Origin: CAYFWF01 sp964346815
GTDB taxonomy: Bacteria; Acidobacteriota; Aminicenantia; Aminicenantales; Aminicenantaceae
Reading direction: 5' to 3'
Assembly: GCA_964346815.1 (NCBI GenBank)
Contig: CAYFWF010000048.1
Location: 1-31,547, forward strand
Length of the DNA: 31,547 bases
This document shows, one piece after another, positions 23,273 through 31,500 of the stretch. The translations under genes and the position numbers were made by a program. How positions within the stretch are numbered: position 1 is the first letter of the stretch; every line of letters starts with the position of its first letter. The notes under the pieces were generated by a model. It was given only the letters and a program-made list of their open reading frames with translations, was not told the origin of the DNA and did not search any database.

Positions 23273-23953
23273 ATGGCCCAATATTTAAATACGAAAATTT
23301 TTTTAATCAATGTGAATAGAGGTGTTAAAGGTGCTGTTAAAGGAATAGAAGATGCTATCGAACATTATGAAGCCGACTTGATTTTATGCGTTGATGGTGG
23401 AGGAGATTCTTTAGCTAAAGGGACAGAAAAAAGACTAATAAGTCCTTTAGCTGATTCCTTAATTCTAGCTTCGGCTTATCAAATAAGTAAAAAAATAAAT
23501 GTGGCTTGGTCAATTTTTGGATTCGGGTGTGATGGAGAATTAACATATGAAGAGTTATCTAATCGAATCACTGAGCTTGCTAAGAGAGGTGGATATATTG
23601 GCGCATGGGGCATTACAAATCGTATTCAACAAGATCTTAGCGTCCTAGTCAGATCACATCGTTCAGATGTATCAAAACTTGTACTAAAAGCTACAAAAGG
23701 ACAATATGGAGAGATTAAAATAAGAGAAGGAACAAGGAATGCATATGTTTCACCTCTTAGTGCTATAGTATTATTCTTTGATGTAAAAATTTTATTTAAC
23801 CTATCTCCTATCGCTAAAGCTTTAATTAAAACTGATGATTTAATATATGCGAATGAAATTCTTCATCACATGGATATTAAAACTGAATTTGATCTTGAAA
23901 AAATCGCATATAGCAAAAGTGTGAAGTCCTATAGAAATCTCCCAAAATATTAA
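23273..23953 (+). CDS. DUF1152 family protein, N-terminally short
   Basis: The 226 residues read like the central and C-terminal parts of DUF1152, a family best known from archaea with no established function. The signature segment is DLILCVDGGGDSLAKG, followed by SPLADSLILASAY, a FGFGCDGELTYEEL segment and a GYIGAWGITNRI segment. Full-length members start with a GAGGGGDV-type nucleotide-binding loop about 80-100 residues earlier, and I cannot find it upstream; the space is filled by the CopD-like gene. So either the gene lost its start when joined to this operon, or this is a naturally short form. The ATG has no strong ribosome site and lies 11 bp behind the CopD-like stop, so expression may depend on that gene. 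Confidence 0.7.
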   Translation: MAQYLNTKIFLINVNRGVKGAVKGIEDAIEHYEADLILCVDGGGDSLAKGTEKRLISPLADSLILASAYQISKKINVAWSIFGFGCDGELTYEELSNRITELAKRGGYIGAWGITNRIQQDLSVLVRSHRSDVSKLVLKATKGQYGEIKIREGTRNAYVSPLSAIVLFFDVKILFNLSPIAKALIKTDDLIYANEILHHMDIKTEFDLEKIAYSKSVKSYRNLPKY

Positions 23954-24120
23954 AAATAGGAAAATTTAAAAATAAAGAATGAAAATATAATCAGTGATAA
24001 AGGAAGTTAATATCTTCACAATTTGAGAACATTTATATGATTTTTTTTGTTTATACTAGTTTGGAAAATGCCAAGAATTTTTTTGAATGAAAAAATCACA
24101 AATTTCAATTAAGATTGTTT

Positions 24121-24807
24121 TCATGGGGTCATCTCACAGAAAAGACTTGATTCATCAATCTCAAGAATCCGTGCCTCCACATTCAGCGATGTTGCTAATG
24201 TCAGGAATTGGGATGGTCCCACTGTTGTTGCTGTAAAGCCATCCTTGCACACAATCACACCATTGCCGGTCTTTTCATAATTAATTTCTCCTAAAAGTCC
24301 AGCCTCAGATTGAAGTTGAAACCATTCGAGTCTATCTTTCCAGAATTTATTGGAGTAGCTAGAAAAGAGCACAGTTCCACCAGGTTTTGTAACGCGAATG
24401 CTCTCTCGGATTAATTCTTGTTGATTTACATGAAATGCTGAAATTCCATTTTGGATACAGATGGTTTTATCAAAGACTTGATTAGAGAAAGCTAGTTTTA
24501 CTGCATTCATACTTAGCAAATGACAGTTTGAGATATCAGAGAACACTTTCTTTCCGAGAAGCAAATTAGCAATAGACGTATCAATTCCAAACACTAAACA
24601 AGCTTTTTGTGCCAGTCGAGGGAGTATTCTTCCATATCCACATCCAAGTTCCAAGACAATGTCGTTGGCATGGATTTTTTTCAAAACATGATTCAATTCT
24701 GCTTCCAGGTGTTGCTGAACACGTGGCGGAGCAATTTCATAGCATTTCGCCAACCGTTCAGCTGAGAGCTTATCTTTATAGTAATCTCTAACTTTGTCTT
24801 TCTCCAT
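24121..24807 (-). CDS. Class I SAM-dependent methyltransferase
   Basis: The 228-residue methyltransferase has motif I VLELGCGYGR (Glu53, Gly55, Gly57, Gly59), an acidic strand-2 end (VFGIDTS), a strand-4 region (FDKTICIQNGISAF) and the SIRVTKPGGTVLFSSYS post-motif. The substrate is unknown. It is distinct from the methyltransferase at 8606. It is convergent with the DUF1152 gene and AT-rich like its neighbours. The ATG has no clear ribosome site. Its position directly after a cluster with a metal regulator invites comparison with arsenite or metalloid methylation, but ArsM's conserved Cys set is not visible, so I do not assign that. Confidence 0.85.
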   Translation of the reverse strand: MEKDKVRDYYKDKLSAERLAKCYEIAPPRVQQHLEAELNHVLKKIHANDIVLELGCGYGRILPRLAQKACLVFGIDTSIANLLLGKKVFSDISNCHLLSMNAVKLAFSNQVFDKTICIQNGISAFHVNQQELIRESIRVTKPGGTVLFSSYSNKFWKDRLEWFQLQSEAGLLGEINYEKTGNGVIVCKDGFTATTVGPSQFLTLATSLNVEARILEIDESSLFCEMTP

Positions 24808-24877
24808 TAGAATATTAAGAAAATCTATATTCCTTATTCTAACATGCTTAAGAGAAGTGGACTATTGTTGTCTATAT

Positions 24878-24954
24878 GAAAAAAGTAGTCAAAATGTGGT
24901 CAAAAAGGGAAAATAAAAAAGTCTTAACATGTTGATTTTAAAGTATTTATGAAA
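24878..24954. repeat. Leader of tRNA-Arg unit, copy 1
   Basis: GAAAAAAGTAGTCAAAAT begins exactly 80 nt before the AGAGCG of the tRNA fragment, just as at 28573 in copy 2. A spaced direct repeat (GTCAAAA and GGTCAAAA) is included. In one frame it could be the very end of an integrase-like reading frame, which is inference. Confidence 0.6.
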
Positions 24955-25013
24955 GATAGAGCGTCTGACTACGAATCAGAAGGCCGTAGGTTCGAATCCT
25001 GCCGGGCGTACCA
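24955..25013 (+). tRNA. 3' fragment of tRNA-Arg (ACG), copy 1
   Basis: The anticodon arm is TCTGA-CTACGAA-TCAGA (anticodon ACG). The T arm is GTAGG-TTCGAAT-CCTGC, and the acceptor 3' strand CGGGCGT is followed by A and CCA. The 5' acceptor strand and D arm are missing; sequence similarity to normal tRNA-Arg starts in the D-loop (GATAGAGCG). It cannot work as a tRNA and is best explained as the displaced end of a tRNA gene after element integration. Confidence 0.82.
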
Positions 25014-25315
25014 GGCGTATCCCCTGATTTTTGAGCTTTTCTCTAATTTTGTCTTTTATACTACAGACCCGTAGTTTCAGCTATTTTAAACAATTTTTGG
25101 CACATATGTGACACATGTGGATAAGTCTATTTCCACAGCATTCTAAGAATCGTCTATCGCATTAGACATCATAGAGTCTCCCTGATGTCTTGGAACAGAA
25201 AAACAATTCTTACTCTTTCCATAAAAACCCCTATCACCCAGGGCCCCCCTTTGACTCCGGGCAAGGTAGAGTCTTTTATCGACATCTCTACACTATACTT
25301 TCTATAGCTTTTTTG
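25007..25315 (+). repeat. Long inverted repeat, right copy
   Basis: Reverse complement of 18289-18604. It starts at the CCA end of the tRNA-Arg fragment and runs to AGAGTCTTTTATCGACATC and TTCTATAGCTTTTT, ending about 70 bp before the kinase start. It contains the palindrome CACATATGTG and, as leader of the kinase gene, may hold its promoter. No gene is seen in 24808-25385 apart from these elements. Confidence 0.8.
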
Positions 25316-25385
25316 TGATTAACTTGAAGTGATTGACACCCTCCTCGTTCCTTGGTATTCTTTGTTTCAGCAACGAGGGTTAATA

Positions 25386-28300
25386 ATGTCAGTCAAATGC
25401 CCAAAGTGTGAGTTCGACAATACTTCCGATTCCAAATTCTGTAAGGAATGTGGCACACAACTACTCCCCGCCAAGAGTATTGCAGTCACAGAAACCATAG
25501 AAGCACCCAAGGAGGAACTAACCAGAGGCTCTACTTTAGCCAATAGATATGAAATCATAGAAGAACTAGGCAAAGGTGGGATGGGAAGAGTCTACAGGGT
25601 TGAAGACACAAAGTTAAAACAAGAAGTTGCACTCAAGCTTATAAAACCTGAGATTGCTAAAGATAAGAAGACTATCGAAAGATTCAGGAATGAACTGAAA
25701 CTTGCTCGAAACATCCGTCATAAGAATGTTTGCGGAATGTTTGATTTAGGTGAGACAGAGGGAGCACATTTCATCACGATGGAATATGTGCGTGGTGAAG
25801 ATTTAAGAAGCTCTATCAGACGTTTCGGCCAACTGCCTATTGGAAAATCAATATCAATAGCAAAACAGATATGTGAGGGTTTGGTTGAGGCTCACAGATT
25901 AGGCGTCGTGCATCGTGATTTGAAGTCTAACAATATCATGATAGATAAAGAAGGAAATGCAAGGATCATGGATTTCGGGATCGCCCGATCTCTTGAGGCA
26001 AAGGGCATAACAGGTGCAGGGGTGATGATCGGCACTCCCGAGTACATGAGTCCTGAGCAAGTAGAAGGGAAAGATGTTGATCAACGTTCGGATATTTACT
26101 CGCTAGGGATCATACTCTATGAAATGGTGACAGGAAGAGTGCCTTTCGAAGGAGATACACCTTTCACGATCGGGATGAAACACAAAGGAGAACAGCCTCA
26201 GGATCCGAAAGAACTTAACACCCAAATATCAGATGATCTTGGTCGTCTCATACTGAAATGTCTGGAAAAAGAAAGGGAGAAGAGATTTCAGAGTGCGGAA
26301 GATGTTCGCTCTGAACTTTCAGACATTGAAAAAAGCATCCCCACAACAGAAAGGATCATTCCCGAAAGAAAGCCTCTCACATCAAGAGAGATTACAGTTC
26401 AGTTCAGCCTAAAAAAGGCCTTTGTCCCTGCCCTTGTCTTTATCGCTGTCGTCATCATCGGAGTTGTCATTTGGCAAGTTCTTCCGCAAAGAGAAGTAGC
26501 GCCAGGTCCAAAAATTGAGAACTCCATTGCGGTTATAAGCTTTGAAAATCAGACAGGGGATAAAGTCTATGACTATCTCCAAAAAGCAATTCCCAACCTT
26601 TTAATCACCAGCTTGGAGCAGACAGGAGAGCTTTACGTGGTCACCTGGGAAAGAATGCATGACCTTCTGGAGCAGATGGGAAAGAAGGGTGTTGAAACCA
26701 TCGACAGAAATTTGGGATTTCAGATATGCCGCAGAGAAGGAGTAGAAGCTATTGTCCTGGGCAGTTTCGTCAAAGCCGAGAATATCTTTGCAACAGATGT
26801 AAAAGTCCTGGATGCGGAAACCAAGAAGATGCTCAAGAGTGCCAGCTCAAAAGGAATAGGAGTGGACAGCATTTTAAACACTCAGATTGACGAGCTGAGC
26901 AAGGAGATAACTGAAGGGATAGGCCTAGCCAGAGAAAAAACTGAACCTGCCCCAGCGCTGATAACTGATGTGACAACCAGTTCCATGGAAGCCTACAGAT
27001 ATTTTATGCAGGGAGTGGAAAACACGCGCAAATTCTATTTTAAAGATGCAGTAGGTTCCTTCGAGAAAGCTGTTGAGCTTGACCCGAGCTTTGCTTTCGC
27101 TTACGGCTACCTTGCCCGTTCATACGGTTGGTTAGCTGATATCGGAGCGAGAAATGAGGCTATTAAAAAAGCCAAAGCCTTATCTGAGAAAGCAACGGAT
27201 AAGGAGAGGTTTTTTATTGATGCAACTTATGCCTCATATATAGAAAGAGACCAAGAAAAACAGCGCCGTATCGTTCAGCAGGCAACTGAGAAATTTCCCA
27301 AGGAGAAAGTTTTCCATTATTGGCTGGGTGTTCTATACCGGTCTGATGGAAAATATGAGGAAGCCTTACAAGAGTTCAACAAAGCCCTGGAGTTGGACCC
27401 CAATTACGGCGAAATCCATAATGAGCTTGGCTACTTATTTGCCGATCTGAGGAATTTTGAAAAATCTATAGAGCATTTCAAAAAATATGCGGCTCTGAAT
27501 CCTGGAGATGCTAATCCCTTCGATTCACTAGCTGAAACCTATTTTCTGATGGGAAGGTTTGATGAAGCCATTACCAAATACAAGGAAGCATTGGAGATAA
27601 AACCTGATTGGCTTGGAACGTCCTTGAAAATCGGCTACATCTATGCTTTAAAAGAAAATTATTCTGAGGCGATAAGATGGGTTGATAAAGATATTGCTCT
27701 TGCCACCTCTCCAGGTGCCAAACAACAAGGGGTCTTGTATAAAGGATTCTATCGCTTCTGGCTCGGTAATTTGGAGAAGTCACTCGCCGATCTCCAGCAA
27801 GCCGAAAAGTTGGCTGAAGCTGCAGGGAGTATTACTGGAAAAGCCTATGGAGAATCGTTGAAAGCTTGGATGTATTATGATCGGGGAGAGTATGAAATTA
27901 GCCAGCAGCATAATGAAAGCTGGCTCGATATTTATTTAAAGTATAATCCCGAAAGCGAATCATTTCTTAAAAGTCTCTACAGGTTTCTTCAGGGATTAAT
28001 CGGATTGGGAGAAAAACAGGGAGATACAGCAAAGAGCATGCTGGCTGAACTGAATTCCCTATTTCCGAAGCTTGCGCAGAGCGATAAAGAGGCGGCAACA
28101 TTCTATATTAAGTTTCTCCAGGCTGAGATATTGCTCGCTGAAGGCTCGGCTGGAAAGGCTATTTCGATCTTCAAAGAAGCATCACCTGGGACTCCACCTG
28201 CGCTCCAACACACAAACCTGGTAATAGTCTATAATTTACCTTTCCTTAAGGATGTAATAGCGAGAGCTTATCAACAGAAAGGAGATTTAGATAAGGCCAT

Positions 28301-28523
28301 AGCTGAATACGAGCGGTTGATTTCTTTTGACCCGAATAGTAAAGCCCGATACCTGATCCATCCCAGGTATTATTACAGGCTTGCCAAACTGTGTGAGCAG
28401 AAAGGCTGGAAAGGCAAGTCCATTGAGTATTACGAAAAATTCCTCTCCCTCTGGAAGGATGCTGACCCTGGTATTGCTGAGGTGGAGGATGCGAAAAAGA
28501 GGCTGGCTGGGCTGAAGGAATAA
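25386..28523 (+). CDS. Zinc-ribbon Ser/Thr kinase receptor with TolB/CsgG-like and TPR domains
   Basis: The protein is 1045 residues from the ATG at 25386, which has GAGGG upstream; the frame is open from 25329. In order: a zinc ribbon (Cys5, 8, 19, 22); a complete Hanks-type kinase with GKGGMGRV loop, Lys84, HRDLKSNN (Asp178, Lys180, Asn183), DFG (Asp196) and GTPEYMSPEQ; one membrane helix (about 360-380, FVPALVFIAVVIIGVVIWQV); a region like the TolB/CsgG N-terminal domain (SIAVISFENQTGDKVYDYL, then EAIVLGSFVKAENIF); and then about ten TPR-like units to the end. The kinase is cytoplasmic and the TPR sensor periplasmic. HRDLKS in place of the usual HRDLKP is a small oddity. It is paralogous to the next gene. 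Confidence 0.92.
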   Translation: MSVKCPKCEFDNTSDSKFCKECGTQLLPAKSIAVTETIEAPKEELTRGSTLANRYEIIEELGKGGMGRVYRVEDTKLKQEVALKLIKPEIAKDKKTIERFRNELKLARNIRHKNVCGMFDLGETEGAHFITMEYVRGEDLRSSIRRFGQLPIGKSISIAKQICEGLVEAHRLGVVHRDLKSNNIMIDKEGNARIMDFGIARSLEAKGITGAGVMIGTPEYMSPEQVEGKDVDQRSDIYSLGIILYEMVTGRVPFEGDTPFTIGMKHKGEQPQDPKELNTQISDDLGRLILKCLEKEREKRFQSAEDVRSELSDIEKSIPTTERIIPERKPLTSREITVQFSLKKAFVPALVFIAVVIIGVVIWQVLPQREVAPGPKIENSIAVISFENQTGDKVYDYLQKAIPNLLITSLEQTGELYVVTWERMHDLLEQMGKKGVETIDRNLGFQICRREGVEAIVLGSFVKAENIFATDVKVLDAETKKMLKSASSKGIGVDSILNTQIDELSKEITEGIGLAREKTEPAPALITDVTTSSMEAYRYFMQGVENTRKFYFKDAVGSFEKAVELDPSFAFAYGYLARSYGWLADIGARNEAIKKAKALSEKATDKERFFIDATYASYIERDQEKQRRIVQQATEKFPKEKVFHYWLGVLYRSDGKYEEALQEFNKALELDPNYGEIHNELGYLFADLRNFEKSIEHFKKYAALNPGDANPFDSLAETYFLMGRFDEAITKYKEALEIKPDWLGTSLKIGYIYALKENYSEAIRWVDKDIALATSPGAKQQGVLYKGFYRFWLGNLEKSLADLQQAEKLAEAAGSITGKAYGESLKAWMYYDRGEYEISQQHNESWLDIYLKYNPESESFLKSLYRFLQGLIGLGEKQGDTAKSMLAELNSLFPKLAQSDKEAATFYIKFLQAEILLAEGSAGKAISIFKEASPGTPPALQHTNLVIVYNLPFLKDVIARAYQQKGDLDKAIAEYERLISFDPNSKARYLIHPRYYYRLAKLCEQKGWKGKSIEYYEKFLSLWKDADPGIAEVEDAKKRLAGLKE

Positions 28524-28572
28524 CTCCAAGCATCATTAACCAGTAATTTTAAGTTCGTTTGAGAATTGTCCG

Positions 28573-28652
28573 GAAAAAAGTAGTCAAAATTTGGTCAAAG
28601 GAGCAAATCGAAATATTTATAACGCATTGATTGTAAAAGAGTTAGAACAAAC
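28573..28652. repeat. Leader of tRNA-Arg unit, copy 2
   Basis: GAAAAAAGTAGTCAAAAT at 28573 and the following TTGGTCAAAGG correspond to 24878 onward. The distance to the tRNA AGAGCG is identical, 80 nt, although the middle has diverged. Confidence 0.6.
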
Positions 28653-28708
28653 AGAGCGTCTGACTACGAATCAGAAGGTCGGGGATTCGAATCCTGCCGG
28701 GCGTACCA
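28653..28708 (+). tRNA. 3' fragment of tRNA-Arg (ACG), copy 2
   Basis: It has the same anticodon arm as copy 1 and the same acceptor end with CCA, but the T stem has mismatches (GGGGA against CCTGC), so it is further decayed. No 5' half is present. The sequence downstream (to about 28820) aligns with the first part of the long inverted repeat unit after copy 1 (GTTTCAG, CGCTTTT/CTATTTT, TTTGTGC, GTGACATGG). The gap 28524-28902 holds these elements and no gene. Confidence 0.78.
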
Positions 28709-28902
28709 GGGAAAAACCTTGTTTTCCCCAGGTATTTTAATCCCTTCCTTTGTTTTGAGTTTTCAATCCTAGTACCACAGTTTCAGCGCTTTTCAACCGA
28801 ATTTGTGCGAGTGTGACATGGAGGAGAAGTATGTTCCAATTTGCAATTGACTCTATTCATATTCCTTGATAATATTTTGGCTACCACATAGAGGGGAAGA
28901 CA

Positions 28903-31317
28903 ATGCCAGTAAAATGCCCCAAATGTCAGCATGAGAATCCCGACGATACACTTTTCTGTGGTAAATGTGGCACTCAGTTTCCTTCTCCTCAAAAGATCGA
29001 AGTCACAGAAACCATGGAAACACCAAAAGAAGAGCTAACCACAGGCTCAACATTTGCAGGAAGGTATCAGATCATCGAAGAGCTTGGTAAGGGTGGAATG
29101 GGAAGGGTTTACAAAGCTAATGACATGAAGATTAATGAGAAGATAGCCTTAAAACTCATTAAGCCTGAAGTTGCTGTAGATAAAAAAACGATTGAAAGAT
29201 TCAGTAATGAACTGAAGTGTGCCAGAAAGATCAGGCATAACAATGTTTGTCAGATGTTTGATCTAAATGAGGAAAAAGGCACTCACTATATCACTATGGA
29301 ATATGTGAAAGGAGAGGATTTAAAGAGACTGATCAGAAAAATGGGTCAATTAAGTGTAGGGCAAGTTATTCCTATAGCCAAACAAGTATGCGAGGGATTG
29401 GCAGAGGCTCATCGATTAGGAGTTGTGCATCGTGATTTAAAGCCTCAGAATATCATGGTTGATGAAGAAGGAAACGCCCGAATTATGGATTTCGGGATAG
29501 CCCGCTCTATTACAGATAAAGGAATTACAGGTGCAGGAGTGATGATAGGGACACCTGAATACATGTCACCAGAGCAGGGGGAAGTTAAAGAGGTCGACCA
29601 ACGTTCCGACATCTACTCGTTGGGAGTCATCCTCTATGAGATGGTTACAGGGAGAGTTCCTTTTGAAGGAGAAACGCCATTAGGTATAGCTATGAAACAC
29701 AAGAGCGAGATGCCCAAGCACCCTAAAGAGCTTAATGCTCAGATACCCGATGGTCTCAACCTGGTGATACTTAAATGCTTAGAGAAGGATAAGGAGAAGA
29801 GATTTCAAAGTGCTGGAGATGTGCGTTCTGAGTTAGAGAAGATAGAGAAAGGGATACCAACAACAGAAAGAGTAATCCCAGAGAGGAAGCCTATCACCTC
29901 AAAGGAAATAACCATAAAGTTGGGTTTGAAGAAACTGCTTATCCCTAGTTTAGCTGTTGTCGCTCTGGTAATCCTAGTTCTTATCATCTGGTTGGTTATT
30001 CCCCGAAAGGAAGCAGCTCCTCTTGAGTCAGGTAAACCTTCGATTGCTGTCCTTCCTTTTGTAGATTTAAGCCCGCAGAAAGATCAGGAATATTTCTGTG
30101 ATGGGATGGCAGAAGCATTGTTGAATGCGCTGACCAACATTAAGGACTTACACGTTGCTGCTCGAACCTCTGCTTTTTCGTTCAAGGGCAAAGAACAAGA
30201 CATCCGTGAGATTGGAGAAAAGCTGGGTGTACAAACGGTGCTGGAAGGTAGCGTCCGGAAAGCAGAAGAACAATTGCGTATTTCAGTCCAGCTTATCAAT
30301 ATAGCCGATGGATTTCAACTTTGGTCAAAGCAGTATGATCGGAAGATAGATGATGTGTTTGCCATCCAAGATGAGATCGCCCAGAACATTGTTCAAGCTT
30401 TGAAGATTGAGTTGAGTGAAGAAGAAAAACACATATTGGAAAAATCTGGAACCGAAGATGTCCATGCCTACGATTTCTACATTCGAGGCCGGAAGTATTT
30501 TCAGCAAACGCATTGTAGATCGTTTAAATATGCAATTGAAATGTTTTCGCAGGCGATTAAAAAAGATCCAGAGTATGCACTTGCCTATGCCGGCTTGGCG
30601 GATAGTTATTCGCAATATTATATGTATTGTGATAGGAATAAAGAAAACCTTGATCAGGCTCTTATAGCCAGTCAAAAGGCACTTGAACTAGACCCAGAAC
30701 TGGCGGAAGCCCACGTGTCATGCGGGCTTGCTATCTCACAAAACTTGGAGTACGAGGAGGCAGAGAGAGACTTCGAAACTGCGATCCAGTTGAACCCCAA
30801 GCTGTTTGATGCGTACTACTTTTATGGGCGCACTCTCAGGGTGCAGGGGAAACATAAGCAGGCAGCTCGATTGTTTGAGCAAGCCTCTCAAGTTCGGCCA
30901 GAAGACTTTCAAGCTCCAACTTTTCTCGTTGCAGCCTATGAAGATCTCGGCCTCGAAAAGGAGGCACGGGAAGCGAATGCACGGGCTGTCGAAGTTTTCA
31001 AAAAACATCTGGAACTAAATCCCGACGATTCACGGGCATTAGTTTTAGGTTCCTTCGCTCTTCTCAGGTCAAATGATGAAGAAACAGCCGTAGAATGGAT
31101 GGAACGGGCGATATCTTTAGATCCTGAAGAAATATCGGTGCTTTATAATGCTGCTTGTTTATATTCTCGGATGGGAAAGGTCGAAGAAGCACTTAACTAT
31201 TTTGAGGAAGCGATTGATTCTGGATATTCATCCAAGGAATGGATTGAAAATGATTCTGATTTCGACCCAATCCGGAATCATCCCCGCTTTAAAGAAATCA
31301 TGAAAAAACTGAAATAA
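28903..31317 (+). CDS. Zinc-ribbon Ser/Thr kinase receptor with TolB-like and TPR domains, second copy
   Basis: The 804-residue protein is a paralogue of the kinase at 25386. It has a zinc ribbon (Cys5, 8, 19, 22) and a kinase with Lys84, HRDLKPQN (Asp178, Lys180, Asn183), DFG Asp196 and GTPEYMSPEQ. A membrane helix lies at about 346-366. A TolB/adenylate-cyclase-type domain follows (SIAVLPFVDLSPQKDQEYF, DGMAEALLNAL and VLEGSVRKAEEQLRISVQL, then GFQLWSKQYDRKIDDVFAIQ). The TPR array ends EAIDSGYSSKEWIENDSDFD PIRNHPRFKEIM. Kinase parts are far more alike than sensor parts, so the two probably read different signals. GAGGGGAAG lies just before the ATG. The TolB-like domain here is the common bacterial type; the first copy's is more divergent. 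Confidence 0.93.
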   Translation: MPVKCPKCQHENPDDTLFCGKCGTQFPSPQKIEVTETMETPKEELTTGSTFAGRYQIIEELGKGGMGRVYKANDMKINEKIALKLIKPEVAVDKKTIERFSNELKCARKIRHNNVCQMFDLNEEKGTHYITMEYVKGEDLKRLIRKMGQLSVGQVIPIAKQVCEGLAEAHRLGVVHRDLKPQNIMVDEEGNARIMDFGIARSITDKGITGAGVMIGTPEYMSPEQGEVKEVDQRSDIYSLGVILYEMVTGRVPFEGETPLGIAMKHKSEMPKHPKELNAQIPDGLNLVILKCLEKDKEKRFQSAGDVRSELEKIEKGIPTTERVIPERKPITSKEITIKLGLKKLLIPSLAVVALVILVLIIWLVIPRKEAAPLESGKPSIAVLPFVDLSPQKDQEYFCDGMAEALLNALTNIKDLHVAARTSAFSFKGKEQDIREIGEKLGVQTVLEGSVRKAEEQLRISVQLINIADGFQLWSKQYDRKIDDVFAIQDEIAQNIVQALKIELSEEEKHILEKSGTEDVHAYDFYIRGRKYFQQTHCRSFKYAIEMFSQAIKKDPEYALAYAGLADSYSQYYMYCDRNKENLDQALIASQKALELDPELAEAHVSCGLAISQNLEYEEAERDFETAIQLNPKLFDAYYFYGRTLRVQGKHKQAARLFEQASQVRPEDFQAPTFLVAAYEDLGLEKEAREANARAVEVFKKHLELNPDDSRALVLGSFALLRSNDEETAVEWMERAISLDPEEISVLYNAACLYSRMGKVEEALNYFEEAIDSGYSSKEWIENDSDFDPIRNHPRFKEIMKKLK

Positions 31318-31380
31318 AAAAACCTGGATGAGATTCGTGATCGGCAAAACCATCCCTCATTTCAAAATCCCCGATAACTT

Positions 31381-31500
31381 GGCAAAAGTAGCAGGCTCGG
31401 CAAAATCTACGAACAGAAAGGCTATACAGCCAAAGCCATAGAGAATTACAAGAAATTCCTCGACCTCTGGAAGGATGCTGATCCTGTCATAAAAGACATA
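31381..31500 (+). pseudogene. Remnant of a third kinase/TPR C-terminus
   Basis: In one plus frame the codons read SSRLGKIYEQKGYTAKAIEN, then YKKFLDLWKDADPVIKD, after an in-frame stop just upstream. This matches the end of the 25386 kinase (LAKLCEQKGWKGKSIEYYEK, FLSLWKDADPGIAEVE) closely. Similarity is lost after that and the window ends, so it is a broken C-terminal TPR unit, suggesting that a further copy once stood here or that recombination swapped the end of the 28903 gene. Confidence 0.7.

Noticed and set aside
24121..24807. Arsenite methyltransferase (ArsM) next to the ArsR-type regulator
   Set aside because: The conserved ArsM Cys residues are not seen, and the gene is convergent with, not part of, the ArsR cluster.
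24808..25385. Functional tRNA-Arg gene before the first kinase
   Set aside because: The 5' acceptor strand and D arm are missing upstream, so a cloverleaf cannot form; only a 3' fragment is present.
25329..25385. Upstream extension of the first kinase
   Set aside because: The added 19 residues precede a zinc ribbon that starts right after the ATG at 25386, as in the paralogue, and that ATG has a GAGGG ribosome site.
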